A DNA stretch of 64,000 nucleotides from Phytophthora hibernalis (Eukaryota; Oomycota; Peronosporomycetes; Peronosporales; Peronosporaceae), in NCBI GenBank assembly GCA_012656075.1, contig JAAKBF010000049.1:372001-436000 (forward strand), read 5' to 3'. Positions within the stretch are counted from its first letter, which is position 1; each line of letters begins with the position of its first letter. The translations under genes and the position numbers were made by a program. Of this stretch, positions 1-13,900 are shown in pieces. The notes beneath the pieces are model-generated. The model did not search any database, was not told where the DNA came from, and saw only the letters and a program-made list of their open reading frames with translations.

Positions 1-188
1 AATCGTGCAACGCGAAAAGCTGAGTTTTGTATTGCCTCAATCTGAGAATCGCAGCATGCGCAATGAATAATGGAGACTTCTGTCCACCGTGACCTTCTTC
101 GCTATCATTGATGATCCAGTGGTTGCCAAGTGGTTGGATGAAGTTGCTTTCGAACTAGGAGCTTCCACCCGAGAGCAGCGTCGGAGAC

Positions 189-205
189 CTCATTCTCCAA
201 GTTCC
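189..205 (+). promoter_or_regulatory. Oomycete Inr-type core promoter of the protease gene
   Basis: CTCATTCTCCAAGTTCC resembles the oomycete initiator consensus (YTCAYTYY followed by an A/T-rich part); the A/T part is imperfect. It lies about 60 bp before the protease ATG at 252, the short 5' UTR usual in oomycetes. The match is by eye; the transcription start is inferred. Confidence 0.5.
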
Positions 206-251
206 TTCGCCTCGACTACCCTCCAGCAAAAGTCTTCAACCCGTCACAAGC

Positions 252-1105
252 ATGGCCATCGCTGGACTCGTTCGCCTTACTGCCATCGCGGCCACCCTCG
301 CGGCCAACGTCGATGGGCAGATGGAGTTCGACGGCGACAACCTCCCGACCAAGCTCAACTACCAGGAATACGTGGCGCAGTTCCTGCCCATCAAGGAGTC
401 GACGGATCCTGAGCCTCTCATCCTCGGTGGAGGCATCGTGCCTCCTGGTACCAAGACGTATACTACCGGCGTGCGTCCGACGGTCAACGGCACGGACTTC
501 TGCGGCGGCTCCTCATCACGCCGACGCACGTGCTCACTGCGGCTCACTGTATGGCTGGAGACATCCAGTACGTCTCCGTCGGCACGCACTTCTTGAGCGG
601 CACGGAAGATGGCGAGCAGATCAAGGTCGTCAAGAAGACCCGCCACCCCAAGTACGTGAGCGAGACCAACTCGTACGACTTCCTGGTGCTGGAGCTGGAG
701 ACCGCCAGCTCCTTCCCACCCGTTGCACTCGCCAAACCCGACGACTCGGACGTCGTTTTTGGTGGCAACGCGACGGTCATGGGCTGGGGTGCAACCGCTC
801 AAGGCGGCGCGCAATCCAACGAGCTGCTGCGCGTCGACGTGCCTCTCGTCAACAACACTGCATGTGCCAAGGTCCTCGACGTGGACGCCACGATGCTGTG
901 CGCCGGCGGAGAACTCGACATGGACTCGTGCCAGGGCGACTCTGGCGGTCCTCTCATCCAGGAACAACCGACGGAAGACGTACTTATCGGTGTCGTGAGC
1001 TGGGGCAACGGATGTGGACGTGTCGGATACCCAGGCGTTTACGCGCGCGTGTCCGCCGCCCGGGAGTGGCTGGACACTCTCGCTCAAGGTATCACCTACC
1101 GCTGA
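252..1105 (+). CDS. Secreted trypsin-like serine protease (S1A), one apparent frameshift
   Basis: An extracellular chymotrypsin-fold protease. It starts with a signal peptide (MAIAGLVRLTAIAATLAANVDG), then a propeptide and an ILGG-type activation site near residue 57. The catalytic His (TAAHC), Asp (SYDFLVLELE) and Ser (DSCQGDSGGP) are all present. An Asp at the S1 site (DSCQ) and the SWGNGCG segment indicate trypsin-like cleavage after Lys or Arg. Oomycete glucanase inhibitor proteins share this fold but lack the triad, so this is more likely an active enzyme. The reading frame slips once at 511-512, where CC stands in the place of an expected CCC just before the His motif. Family members have about 280 residues, as here after allowing for one missing base. 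Given the same defect in neighbouring genes, a sequencing error is more likely than a true mutation. Confidence 0.88.
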
Positions 1106-1341
1106 GTTTCCGCCAAAAAGGACCCTTCGTACAGGTATTGAAACAGTAGTAGACCAATCAATACACATTGTCCACAAAAACGTCCACTTTTATCCAGTGT
1201 CCTTTTACCCACTACTTATTCCCATACCATATTAAGTACGATCGCATTACTGGACGTGCACAACCTGCACATCCACCTGCTCCGGCCGCTGCTCGCTCGC
1301 ATCTAGCTCTTCATCCACAGCACCTCTCGCCTCCCTTCAAC

Positions 1342-1941
1342 ATGGCTCGACAGCAGCGAAAGAAGTCGCGTGCGCACGGCGTGGCCGCACGCTCAGCTTC
1401 TTCTAGCCAACAGGAGACTGGAAAAACCGATGACGCACTGGGTGCTGCTGCTGTCGCCGCCACGTTCGGAGAAGACGACGCGCCGCAGGACGAAGAGAAC
1501 GACGATGAACCGCAGGACGCGCAGAGCTTGAGTCGTGGCCAGCGCAAGCGTCTCAAACGCCGCGCCGCCTTCATGCGCAAGATGGGCATCGTGTCGCGCG
1601 TGGCGCAGGACCAGGCGACGCAGGCCAAGGAGGCCGAAAGCGGTGTGTTCGCCGGTCTGGAAGAGCTGCAGAACTCTCTGTTCCAGGCTGATGAGGACAC
1701 CAAGAAGCAGAAGAAGAAGTCGGACAAGAAGAAGCCGCTGAGCGGGCGTCAACGCCAGAAGCTCGCGGTGCGTGAACTGGGCCAGCTCAAGGCCGTGCAG
1801 ACCCACGCGAGCTTCCAGAACGACCCGTTCGCGGCCATCCAGGCCCATCTGCAGAACACGGTGGTGCAGGCCAACCACGAGCTGCTGCAGAAGACGACCA
1901 AGGCCAAGAAGAGGGACAACAAGATGAACGTCGAGGCCTAA
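1342..1941 (+). CDS. SLX9: SLX9-like ribosome biogenesis protein
   Basis: A 199-residue, highly charged protein. The ATG at 1342 (MARQQRKKSRAHG) is preferred to the upstream in-frame ATG at 1168, because the extra 58 residues would be low-complexity and fall in an A/T-rich leader. The middle has a basic LSRGQRKRLKRR segment and a long Lys-rich helix. The C-terminal third (LSGRQRQKL, then SFQNDPFAAIQAHLQNTV) matches the signature end of SLX9/FAM207A proteins. In yeast, SLX9 works in nucleolar 40S pre-ribosome processing and export. Nuclear or nucleolar location is inferred from family and basic composition. The gene is intronless and intact, and ends 37 bp from the convergent dynein gene. Confidence 0.72.
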   Translation: MARQQRKKSRAHGVAARSASSSQQETGKTDDALGAAAVAATFGEDDAPQDEENDDEPQDAQSLSRGQRKRLKRRAAFMRKMGIVSRVAQDQATQAKEAESGVFAGLEELQNSLFQADEDTKKQKKKSDKKKPLSGRQRQKLAVRELGQLKAVQTHASFQNDPFAAIQAHLQNTVVQANHELLQKTTKAKKRDNKMNVEA

Positions 1942-1978
1942 GACTTTGGATAAGTATACATGTTGGGTTTAACGCAGG

Positions 1979-4900
1979 TTACTCGGTGTTGCAGAGCAGA
2001 CAGACGCCACGCAGGCCCCAGTGACGAGGCGGACGTCCAGGAGGACACTTCATGGTCACCATGAAGACGAAGTAGCGGTCTGTGCGGGTCGCGTACTTGT
2101 AGCACGGACACTCGAAGGGCCCAACCGACCCGTACAGCTCCTTGCGCGACTTGGCCTCCAGGTCCTTGGACAAGCTGTTGACGTGCAGCACAGGCAGAGA
2201 CGTGAAGAGCTTCTTGGGCTCCGACTCGACGATGGTGCCGTCCGCTTTGCTCCAGGTGGCGCCGTCCATGAAGAGGCCGTAGATGTAGACGCCTTCGCTC
2301 GGAGGCGCTCGCACCTGCTCGGCGCGCTCGAAGGACGTGACTTCCGTGTGGTAGACCACGTCGTCCAGCGCCCACTTGTCCGTCTTGGAGTGTTTGCGCG
2401 TGACCTCCTGCTTCATGGCTGTGAGCATGCCTTGCGGGTTGAAGAACCCCGTGAGCCAGAACGAGTTGGGGCGGCGCGTGTTGAGCCACGTGCGGTTCTG
2501 TTCGTCACGCGAGATCAGCGACGAGAACCAGAGGCCGAGCGTGGGCAGAATCCACGAGAACTCGTCGCCCACGGACGTCCGCAGCCACGACGGCGGCACC
2601 TTGGCGTCGAAGATGGCGTCCAGCGTCCAGCTCAGCTCCTCCGTCATGACCACTTCGCCTCGGATGGCCATCTGCAGCGACTGCAACATCGACCGCACCT
2701 TGGCGATCACGCGCTGCAGCCGCTGGATCTCCTGGAACAGGAAGATGTTGAGTGGAATGGTGAGGCCGCCCAGTTTGTTGATCTTGGCCTTGTAGTCGTC
2801 CTCGTTGTAGTCTTCCGGCAGGCGGTCCAGCAGCTCCTTGGCCTTGTCGCAGACCACATCTTCTCGAGAAACACCCGAGGCTCCACCTCCGCCTTTCGGC
2901 TGCGTGTCGCCCAGAGTCGTCAGCAGCAAATTCACCTCCTTCACTCGGTACGTGAGATCGGCGTTCGGGTGCAGACCGAAGATCTCGGGCGAGTCGATCT
3001 CCGGCAGCGTGTGGCAAAAGTGCCGATAGTCGTCGATGTTGTCGGCCACCGGGATGCGGTAGTTGAAGTCGTTCGGCAGGCGGAAAATGGGCTCGGCCGG
3101 GTTGTAGCTGAACGTCGCCGAGCACACGTCCGGCGTGAGGCACCACTCCGCGTAGAAGTTAAACAGCCGCCGGTCCATGTTGTCCGTGATCTTGCCGCCG
3201 TACTGCACCTCGGCCACCATGTACTGCAGCGTCGGCCACGAAATCGGCCCGTTGTACAGGTGCTTCTCGAGGAAAATCGTACACGCTGACAGATCTCCGT
3301 TGTTGTACTCGTAGGGGATACCCCAGCCTAAAGGACCGAACTTTTTCGCTCGATGACCACCGAGTGCAAGAAGCACAAGTTAAACAGTAGCTGTCTCCAT
3401 TGAGACGTCTCGACTCGCTCCAACTTTTCCTGGTCTACCATCACTGTGTACGACCGCAACAAACCAGCACGCAGACCCTGAGGGGGTTCGTTCGTCACCT
3501 TCGTGGACATTTGCAGCAATCCGAGCGGGAATTGATCGTTCGGCAGTGCTGTGAGGAAGAGTCGAAAGCCCGGATCCATCGTCTCGGTCAGCTTGAGCAT
3601 GATATCCTCCATCTGCTCCATGAGTTCCAAGCCAAGTTCGCAGTTCTGCAAAAGCACCCACGTGCCATTCACAACGGCAGCATTGATGGCTTTCAACGCC
3701 ACAGGTTCCTGACCTTCACCCATGGACACAACAGCAGGAGACGGGTTCTTCTGCTTGCGTGCAAGCATTTCGATGCTTTCTGTAGGATCAGCGCCGATTG
3801 ACAGTAGGAAAATCACAGGCGTCTCCGCCTTCATCTCGGCGAAAATGCTCTCGATCGTGTCCGTCACGGGCTCCACATATCGTGGGCCCATTTGCTGCGT
3901 GTTCCTAATGAACTCCTTGGTGGTAAGAATCGTCCGATCCATGCGTAATGAGCGCACGAGCAATAGTTTGTAGTATGGTCCAATGGCCTCGTTCTCTGCG
4001 AGTCGAGCTTCATAGTCCGGAATCACCACAGTTTCCGGTTCATTATCCTCGTACCACCGACGCCACATCCCTTCGTTCGAAGCCATTTCGTGCGGCAGGT
4101 TGGTGAAGAATTTGCAACTTTGAGAAAGTTCGATCACGTTCAGCCAGGCTTCATTCGAAATCCAGGAGAACGGTTTGCGTCGCACTGAGTTGATATCGAG
4201 GGCAGCGCCACCACGAATGAGCAACGTCACTTCTTCACGGGTCAGCAGGTTATCCGTGACGAGGATCTTCAACGTGAGCAGTAGCACAAATGTAAGCTTG
4301 TCACGTTCATAGAGACCGCGGTTGATGTAGCGGTAGGAAATGTACGTCATCGTTTCGATGATATTCGCCACACGCTTGGACGCCAACGCGGCTTTCTCAG
4401 CAACATCCATAGACTTCATGAACAACGCAAGGAATTGGTTCAAAGACGTCTGGTACATACAGTTGATAAGCGACGTCTCCACCACCGAGAAATACAGCAC
4501 GGACCCGCGCGTTGCCACAGGACGGAATTGCTCTCGCTTCTCGTTAATCGACTTTCGAGTGTCAGCCGCTGCGATCAATTTGTCTTTCACCTCGGCAGCT
4601 TTCTCCTTCGTGTTCGCTAACACTCCAATCAGTTCTTCATCTTCGAGTAAGTTTCCTGTGTTCGAAGTCAAACGTTCGAGCAAGGACGCATCCAGTGCTA
4701 ACAGCGACTTTGTGTTCATGTTGACATCCTCTAGAACTTGAGCGAGCTGCTCTTCGAGTGCCTTCTGCTCTTTACCAATAACGCGTCCAAGTAGCTGTTC
4801 TTCGAGACCCTTAATGGTGACGGTGAAGTCGATCACCGTCGTCTTGGCTTGCAACTCGGACCAAAGTGAGGATTGGGCAGGCGTGTGATGAAGTACATTG

Positions 4901-7900
4901 AGAATGCCGGGTTGAACTCCATGTTCTTGTCAGACACATTGATCGACATACTCTTACCCTTGACAATGATCTGCCTTTCAAGTACAGGGTCCAGCATAGG
5001 ATCGATGTCTTCTTCAACACCCGCAACAATCAGTGCTTTGCCTTCACCCATGCAGAACTCGAGCTGATCCTTCAACTTGGGGTGGTTCAGCGACGTCGTA
5101 CCATAGCTTGGTACACGCTCGGACTCTTTGTTCTTAATCCACGAAAGAGCTTGGCCCTGCGGATCTACAAGTAGCGGGTAACGCGACGAGCGCGTTACCA
5201 TGATACCATTTTGAATCGACAAGGAATCCGTAGGTAATCCCTGCATGTTCCAGTCACCCACAGTACCAATATCCACGAGGAAGGTGATCACATCAATGTC
5301 CACTGTCACAGGAACATTTCGCGTCTCGCAGTCAGGAACAAACTTGTTTTGGACCATGTAGGTGCGGAAGTCCTGGTTGAACGGGCCGCAATACGACACG
5401 AAAGCGCACGCAACAGCACAATCGCCCACTAGTCTTCGCTTCAGGTCTGCAAAGTTATTCGAGTCATCTGTCCAACGCACGCGTTCACCTGCCAGACCGT
5501 TGATAAGGTCAGAAGCTTGCTGCATCTTCCGTGCCAACGCGTTTGCACCGTCCTCGATTCGCTTCTTCTCGGCCATTTGAGCCTCGAACATTTGCTGTAA
5601 TTCGTTCAGTCGCTCTTTGCACTTTGAAAGTCGGCTCTCAGCAGCATTCAAAGCCTTGTTGGCAGCCTCCATCTGTCCTTCTGCAATGGAAAGAGCTTCA
5701 AGCTTGGGCTTGACAACCTTCGAGGCTTCGTGGTAGAACTTCATAGCACGCACCCATGTACACAGGCCTTCAGCTGCAAGCGAAGCATTCTTTGCCACAC
5801 TAGGCTGGAATCCCTCAAGCTCCATGTACGGAGTCAACAGCTCGATAGTTTCCTCATTGATCATGTCCTTACCAACCGCACCGAAGCTCTGCACATTTTT
5901 GAGGAAGTTAGAATCACTCATCATCGATTGAGCGTACGGAGAGAAGGACGTCTCGAAGAAATCAATCTCTTGCTTCGCCACATTCAATTTGACCTGTTTC
6001 ACAGGGATCAGTGGCAATTTGAACAGGATAAGCACACCGTCGAACACCAGCCGGATGATATCAGCGGGTTTTGCCAGCTTTTGATTTCACCGATATGTGC
6101 TGGTTTGATCGAGTCGATAGCCGTCTCAGCTTCCTCCACGAACGGCTTTGCCTTGGCCAGATCGTGCTCACACAGCTCCTTTTCGGCCGAAATACGAGCT
6201 GCATCTTCCTCACACTTTGCCTTAATCTGAGCCACTTGGTCTCCTTCCTTGTGTGCTTCTGCTGAAGAAACCTGCAGAGATTGCAGCATAGTGTTGGTCT
6301 CCTCCGTGGCTTTCTCCAATTTAACCTGTTCGTCTGCAAGCACAATAGACATCGCTCGCACATCCTCAGCACCTTGAATCAATTTCTTCAGTCCCAAATT
6401 CACTCGCTGCTCCTTCACTTTAATCTCGTCGAGCTTCACGTTGTACATCTTCTTGTACGACTCGATGAAACTTAGATACGACTTCGGGGTTTGATAGACA
6501 CGACGTCGCATTTTCTGGAAGTACTCTTCACAAAGATCAGTCACTATGCGATGCACCATACCCATGTGGGTCATCAAAGCTTGCTTAGTCGTCGGATCAC
6601 ACTCCATCTGGTAGTCCTGAATGAATCCCTTGGACACTGCGATAAGTGCATCTTCAGGCCACGGCAAGAACCAATCGATCGTAGGTCCACTAATCAATCC
6701 AGGGAACTTTCGTGCACGATCAGCAAACTTCGCGTTCAGCGGCGACATACACAACACAACGTGGAGATTATCACGCACGCAGTCGGTGAAGTACTGCTTG
6801 AGATTTGTTTGGCTTTCTGCCTGACCTGGACGCTCCTTCACGAACGAATTGCGAAGATCTGCTGTCATCGCCATCATCTCGTCCTTAGCAAACAGACCCG
6901 CCACCTCGCCAGTCATGAGGACGGAATTGATTAGCTCCAAGAAAATCTCGTTCTTGATTTCTGCATCCGTGAAAAGGAAGGTGGTGGACTTGCGAAGATG
7001 ACCTGCAGACTTGTACAGCGTACGGATATCTTCCATGAACGAATTTGTGTTGTACGTTTTCGTAAGAACAACCTGAAAGATGGTTGATCCTGCCATATAC
7101 GCTGCCAAACGCGTGAGCGATTGTTTTCCGGAACCACCGACGCCAACCAGAAGAGCCGAACCTCGTGGCATCTCCAACAAGCGCGAAATGCTCAGTAAAT
7201 GATCCAGTGCGTCGTCAAAGAGCACAAGGCGCATCTGGCGCTGAGGGTAGTCGGTGTTGTACTTGTCCAGGAACTCTAACACACGAGTACGCACTTCAGT
7301 AACTGTGCCACCGGGTTCGTAGATTTTAAGCGCGGCATCGGCAACACCTCCGTCTTCATTCTCTTCAGCATCACGAAGAAAGTTAACCATGCTGTACTGC
7401 TGTCGACAGAACTCCTCGAAACTATCTCCGTAATGGTTTTTAATGAGCTCCTTCATGTACGTATTGAAAATGTCCTTGTCCTTGTGGTTTGTGAGCTTAT
7501 CACAGAACACCCGAGCACACTCGTGTTTCCATGTTAGTAAAACAACCTGTCCAGGTTCCATCTTCGCGAGTTTCCTTGAGAAACACGGAAGCCACCGCCA
7601 CTCGAGAACGTTTCGGGTGGAGTCAATAAAATACCTTGGAACACACGACTAAGTTCGCGCATGTTGAAAATGTAGTGGAATTTTGCTGGCGTTGGCAGAA
7701 GCTTGGCCTTCATGAAGTTCCACAAATCAATCGTAGCGCGCGTGAGCTTGTTCACTACGGAAAGGGTTTCCTTACTGTAAGTTTCCGAGTCGAATCGCCC
7801 AGCAAGCATTTGTCCGTAGATATCGTCGATAGACGTCAACGACGGCAGAATCAAATTGAACAAGTAGAACTGTCGTTTAAGGCGGTTGGGAATGTCATTA

Positions 7901-10900
7901 CGACCTCCTCCTGGGTGGCCCATAGCCCCACATACTGCAGATCCTCACAAACTTTGAAATCACCTCGTCGGTCTTTCGAAAGGAAGCAGAATCCGCTTAG
8001 CTCGATGATCATTCGCACAATTTCGAGTGTAGGTTGGTCACCCCAAGCATTTACAAGCGGCATGCTGAGATCATCGAGGAAGACCGTCATCTTCTTTCCT
8101 CCAGGAGGACCGAAGCTTTTACCACCGCGTTTGTCCAGTTCACTCTCGACGGCATTTTGGAACATAAAGGGCGTCGTGGCACTTGAGAAGTTCACACGCT
8201 TGATCATCATGATGTCTGGGCTGAGATCATTGAAAAACATAAGCGCCGATGACGTTTTAGCAGTACCAGGACCTCCCACCATCAGCACAGGCTTTCGTTG
8301 TTTATGCAGGTTCTCAATGAGATATAGTGTACGCACTGAATCCATGGTAGGCACCAACAAGTTGGAGAAATCAAGCTGCTTGGAGCCCTTGGGATAGTCC
8401 CATTTGGCCGGGCGCCAAATTTTCCAGTCCCAGGTCTGTGGATCAACGAAGTACTCGTACACCGTTTGTCCAGGTTCACATTTGGGAAGTAGTGCGTTGT
8501 CATCATACTGTCGAAGCCACTCGTCAAATTTAACACGGTCTTCCTGCTCTAAGATCGAACCAAGAGACCAGCAGAGGCAGTACAAGTACAGTTTTTCCAA
8601 CTGAATGGCCATCTTGGCGGGGTCTTCTGACAAAGTGGTGCCGTGATCGCCAAGAAGTAATCCTGTCATTAAGTTATACAGCCGAGAAGCCTGGCCAATG
8701 CGAGACACAGTCATGACGCCGTTCGTGTTTCGATTCAAGTAGTCAAAGCAGTGGCCGGGGTTGATCGGGTTGTTCTCGCCCATATACTTCATGAACAGAT
8801 CACGAAGAATTTGCTGATGCGTCTGTGGACGCTTGCGGATCCAAGCCTCGACAACAGGTGCCCAGTCAAGGTCCGTGTCACTAATGAAAACAATACCGGC
8901 TCGCGACACCGTTGCTGGACTAGCATTAACCAACGTTTCGACCTCAAACATGAGTTTCACATTATCTGTCATCGGCATGCGGTCCCCGTTGGCTAGAGTC
9001 AAAATCTTGTTGTCATCGAGCACGGTATTCAGATCTTCAATCCAAATAGCATCCACGGGACCATCGCACGTCATCCACATGATGAATTTGTTGGCTTTGT
9101 TGTTGTATTTGGCCCACATCGCTGCAAACACACCCGTCGTCCACTCACCAGACATCGGATCCACCTCGCCGTACATTTCCGCGGCACGAATGGCTTTGGG
9201 ATTAAGTTTTGACTGTTTGTGCACGATGTTGGTAGTAAGTGTAAGAGCCTGCATCAGAACATCGAAAATCTTCGTCTTGCCGCCACCTGTGGGTCCGACA
9301 AGCATGATACCGTGACGCACAAGCTGAGTTTCGTACAGCTGAATGACCTTGTTGAACCAACCGGGGTGGTCCACAATCCCTTGCTTCTCGATTTCGGCTT
9401 GTAAAGCCACCGTAAGCTCAGGATATGATCCCTTGGGAAATTGGACGGTAGGGAACAAATCTGCGAGCAGTGACAAGAAGAGCGGCACGTCTTGTGCAAC
9501 GAGCTTCGACAGGTTCATATCACGAAGTGTTTGATACAGCAGCTTTGATTCCAAATCGTTTCTGTTGTCGCGCTTAATCTTGCCAGCACTTCGCAGCACG
9601 GCAAGGATGTTTCGTAGACCCCAATCGTAGTGCTTCTGTGCTGATAACTGCTCCTTACAAGTGTTGTACAAAATGAAGAACTTCTTTGCAAGATCTTGGT
9701 ACTCCGAGTACCCGACCGAACAAAGTTTCACCTTCATGATAATCTCAAAGTCGGGCACCATCATAGCCACACCTCGGAACAAAGCTTTCAGGTTTTCAGG
9801 AAGCTCCTGTCGACCAGCATAACCTGGATTCATGGTAATGAAGTAACCGCACACCTGAGTGAGTAGAATATTTTGGGGATCACCGGGGAACTGGAAGTAC
9901 TTTGTCCCGGTCTTTTTAGCGTTCTGAATGGCAAGTACTTGCTGGGCCACCACAGACAACACGGGAAGCTGAATACGGTTAAACTCATCGAAGCAGCCCC
10001 ACAGGCCTCCCTGACACAGACCCTTGAAGATTTTAGCACAATCAGTGTACTTCTGCTGGTCCGTACAGTTGGTCACCACGACGTAGATACCAAGCGTACG
10101 ACCAAGATCTTTCACTGTCTCTGTTTTGCCTGTGCCTGCAGGACCTGCGGGTGCACCACCGAAGTACATACCCAAAGCCTGAGCTAGTGTGATGTAGCAA
10201 CGATCGGTGAGAGGAGTCACCACTAATCGCTCTTTCGAGCCCAAATACTCAAACTGGTAGTTGAAGTCAACGTCAGTGATTGAAATCACACATGCGCCAT
10301 CAGCATTGAACTCGTCAGCATTACCAGGTCTCCAATAGAACCTCGCCTGTTTGAGCCACTCGAAGTCGTTCGGGTCTGAGATTTTTTCTGCTTGTACAGG
10401 GTAGCAAGGTCTGTCATCACATCACGCTGGTGCACGTGGATTGTAACGAGCGTCTCGATTTTGATACGGTTTTCTTTTGAGCCAAGATCACCCAGACACC
10501 AGTTAGAAAGCTCCGTAAGCACCATCGCTTGTTTTGTGCTAGTGTCCTTCATGATGTTCTTTTAGCGCGACACTGTTCAAGTGCCGTCTGGATGTCCGTT
10601 GTCCACATCATTTGGATACCTAGCAGCGCAAACTGTGACACATATCGATCTACAAACTCTCGCAGACGCTTCAAGTCATTGCCTACAACGCCGATATCGA
10701 TTGCACTTTGCCGACAAATGTCCTTCATAGTGATCTGCATTCCTCGCAGCAACGTGGCCAACCAGTCTTCAATGTTACCTTGTGCTTTCACAATTTGCGA
10801 GAATCGCACTTCTTCAACGCCCGATACCATTGTGTGAATCAATGTCTTGTCTTTCTTGTCATGATACACCCTCTCAACTGAATCAAACACTTTCTCGTAG

Positions 10901-13900
10901 TGCTCATTCATACTCAAAGGATCACTTCCCTGTGACAAGATCATCAGCAGACCAGGGTTCGATACGAAGTAGAAGCGTGGGAATTTGTTTCGCTTCTGCT
11001 CCAGATATCCCTCGAGACTTTTCTGGCACTTCTCCAGCTCCGAGTACATCGTCGGTAAGCACGATTTCAGTAATTCACTTGAACAACAAGCCACCACGTT
11101 CTTGATTTCCTCCGACTTTGCCATGATCTTAGCCCAGTCCTTGTCAACTTTCTGGAATTTCTTAGCCTCGACAGGCATCTGTTTGGCAATGTCACCTCCG
11201 GTGAACACAGATTCAAGCGAACACCACAACATTTGCACCTTGATCCACCGTTCCAACGTCTCGGAAGTGTCAGATAACTGCTCTAGTTTGCCCTGTGCGA
11301 TATCCTTGAATGGAATCACATGACGCATAGACAGCATCGTTTGCAGGTTCATTTGCGTTTCCTCCAATTCCTCAACAACCGGCACGACTGCCTTCAGGAT
11401 CGGCACATTACGGCTCTTCCAGTCTTGGAATTGGAATTCCTCGGACTCCCAGCGAGCAGAAATCTCTCCGAGCTGGATTTCAATCTTCAGTTGCTTGTCT
11501 GCACCGTCAGTAACCTCTTCGATTTCAGACTTGTAGTCAACAATGTTGGCATCCATCAGAGCCTGTAGCTTAAAGTCAGGAGCAGTAACATCTAGTTGGG
11601 TATTCGTGATCGCCATAACAGCTTCCCAATGGCGAGGCTTGATAGACTCTTTGCTCAGTTCCTGTAGCAGCGGCAGAACGTCCGTGAAATCGTCGATCAT
11701 CTTCTTCAGATCCGTGTACGCCTCCCACTCACGCAGCTTGCCAGGCATCTTCTTGCAGCGAAGGGAGAATGCATCAACCTTTTCAGTCATTGACTGCACT
11801 CTCTCAGCGACAGAAAGCCACGGGATTTGCTTCCATTCTTCAATTGTACTAAGGACGTCAGTGTACAGACCAAACAATTTGTCCTGGAGCTGTAGCTCTT
11901 TTTCGTCATCTCCAGTTCAGGATACGTTGTCTTTGGAAGAGCAAAGAGTTCTTCTCCTGACAAGTACAGTTCGTGCTTACGCTCACGAATCTTGTATTCT
12001 TCCTTATAGCGATTCAGTCTCTCCACGGCTTCCACCGGAGGATTCCAATTACCATGGGTCCATTAGCCACATAGTCTTCGCGGAAGTGCTTTACGTCGAC
12101 AATTAGCTCTTTGATATCACGAAGGAGACCACGCTTGAAACCTGCCTGGGTTTTACTTAGCTCATCCGTACGTGTTTCGGCGTGGTGGATCAGCTTTCGC
12201 CAATTGCTTCGCAGCACGGACTTTTGGTCCATCTCTTCCTTCTCCATGAACCCGTCAGGAAGATAGTACTCTAACATCTCGTACATATCCAACACAGGAT
12301 TGATCTCCATATTGATACCGCTCTCTCGGGCTCGGACTTCCTTCAACAAGTTCATCACGAAGCGTAGCGAGTCCAAGTCTACTACCTTTCGGTTCAGCTT
12401 GCCCATGGTTGAGCGGAAATATTCCGTCAGTGACTCCATCTTTCGTCGTGCTTGGTTGTGTAGGTTGTCTGAGAATTTCAACTTCCATTGCGAGTTTTCA
12501 TGTTTAAGCTGCAGCTTGATATTGCGCGTGTTCAATGAGAGTGCGCCAATATTGTGGATAGGACTCAGACTCGAAATCTCTTGGTCGATCTCGACGAATG
12601 ACTTGAGTTTTTCTCGAAGTCCTGCAGCTCTGGGTTCTTCTTTAAGAAGTTATCATAGGAGGCGTCCTTCTGTTCCATCCACAGCCACTCGTATTTCTTG
12701 AAAGACCCCAAGTACTCGGTCACATTGTTTCGTAGACCCTGGACACTCCCAGTGAGCAGAAGAACAACACGCACAATCTCAATGTCCTTCGTAATACGAT
12801 CGAAGAATGTAATTTTGCCTGCGTTGGGGTGTCCATTACCGTTGGTGTCGACACCATTTGAATTTGAACTGGAAGACACCGAAAGATCGCTCTGTCCCCA
12901 GTCTAGCAGTTCTTTTGAGCAACTGAGAATAGTTTGTGCTGCTTTGTTGATGGCAAGCTGGATTTCGTCCAGTGACGGATGCAGCTGAACGTTCGGCACG
13001 CTGAGCTGCACGTCCACTTCGAAGAATGGACGCTCAATAGTGAAGATCGACGACGTTGCACGGGAGGCAACACGCTTTTTGATAGTGTTCAGGGAATTCT
13101 TCGTGCAGTGTAGCAGTGCCTGGTACATGAAGTGATTGTAGTGTTTCTTCAGCTTCATCGCCTCGTCATTGGAAACACCTTCAATGTGTGAATCCAGTGG
13201 ATACTGCATGATGATCTTCAGTAAGTCTTCCACTGCGTTCTCGATCTCGACATTTTTCCCTTGGAGCAGTGACCCAGCTCGCTTGATGTTCAAGCCTTGC
13301 ATGGTTACAAACTCATCCAGAGAGAACGACTGATCTACTGGCAAGTCTACCAGCATCGTTTTCGACACAATTCGCATGTTCTTCTCAATACGATTCTCAA
13401 TAATGTCGTTGATATTCGTCACCAGCTCCTCCAAATGCTGCAAACCCGAGTGGATGTGGTTACGGTAGGCCTCAATATTCATACTTGTCCACGTGAGGGT
13501 GATCATTCCTGGACGAAGCTTGAACTCCATGTCGTTAAAGTGTGGCCGAAGAAGCATTGCAGTCACCGGAATCACCTTCGTCACGATGCGATCGTACTCG
13601 GCCAGAGCGTATTGAAGCTCGTTGTAGTAGTTTTTGAACTTGTCCTCCTGAAGGAGAACAATTTTCGCTGCTTCAGGTATTTCAATGCCCATGCGATCCA
13701 AACACTTGGCTTCACGCAGTAGCTGCAGGATTTCAGGGTCAAAATTCACGTACAACTTGTTATCCTCAGGGTGGCGGATGATCAGCGTGGCCTGCAATCC
13801 CGCTTTTGCTGTGTCGATGTACTGCACCCATGCCTGGTACCAGATGTACTCAAATGCCACCAGCGTTCGCGCCACCTTATTGTACATCCGAATGATACGC

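Noticed and set aside
359..1177. 272-codon minus-strand open frame over the protease
   Set aside because: Antisense shadow of the trypsin-like gene; no domain.
1393..1878. Leu/Arg-rich minus-strand frame over the SLX9-like gene
   Set aside because: Antisense shadow of Lys/Glu/Gln codons.
2021..3289. 422-codon plus-strand open frame
   Set aside because: Lies opposite the dynein C-terminal coding region, is Arg/Val/Leu-rich and low-complexity, and is an antisense shadow of GC-biased codons.
3343..12612. Introns or programmed frameshifts in the dynein gene
   Set aside because: Each break needs just one added base, lacks splice borders, and lies in or beside short base runs with no common slippery site.
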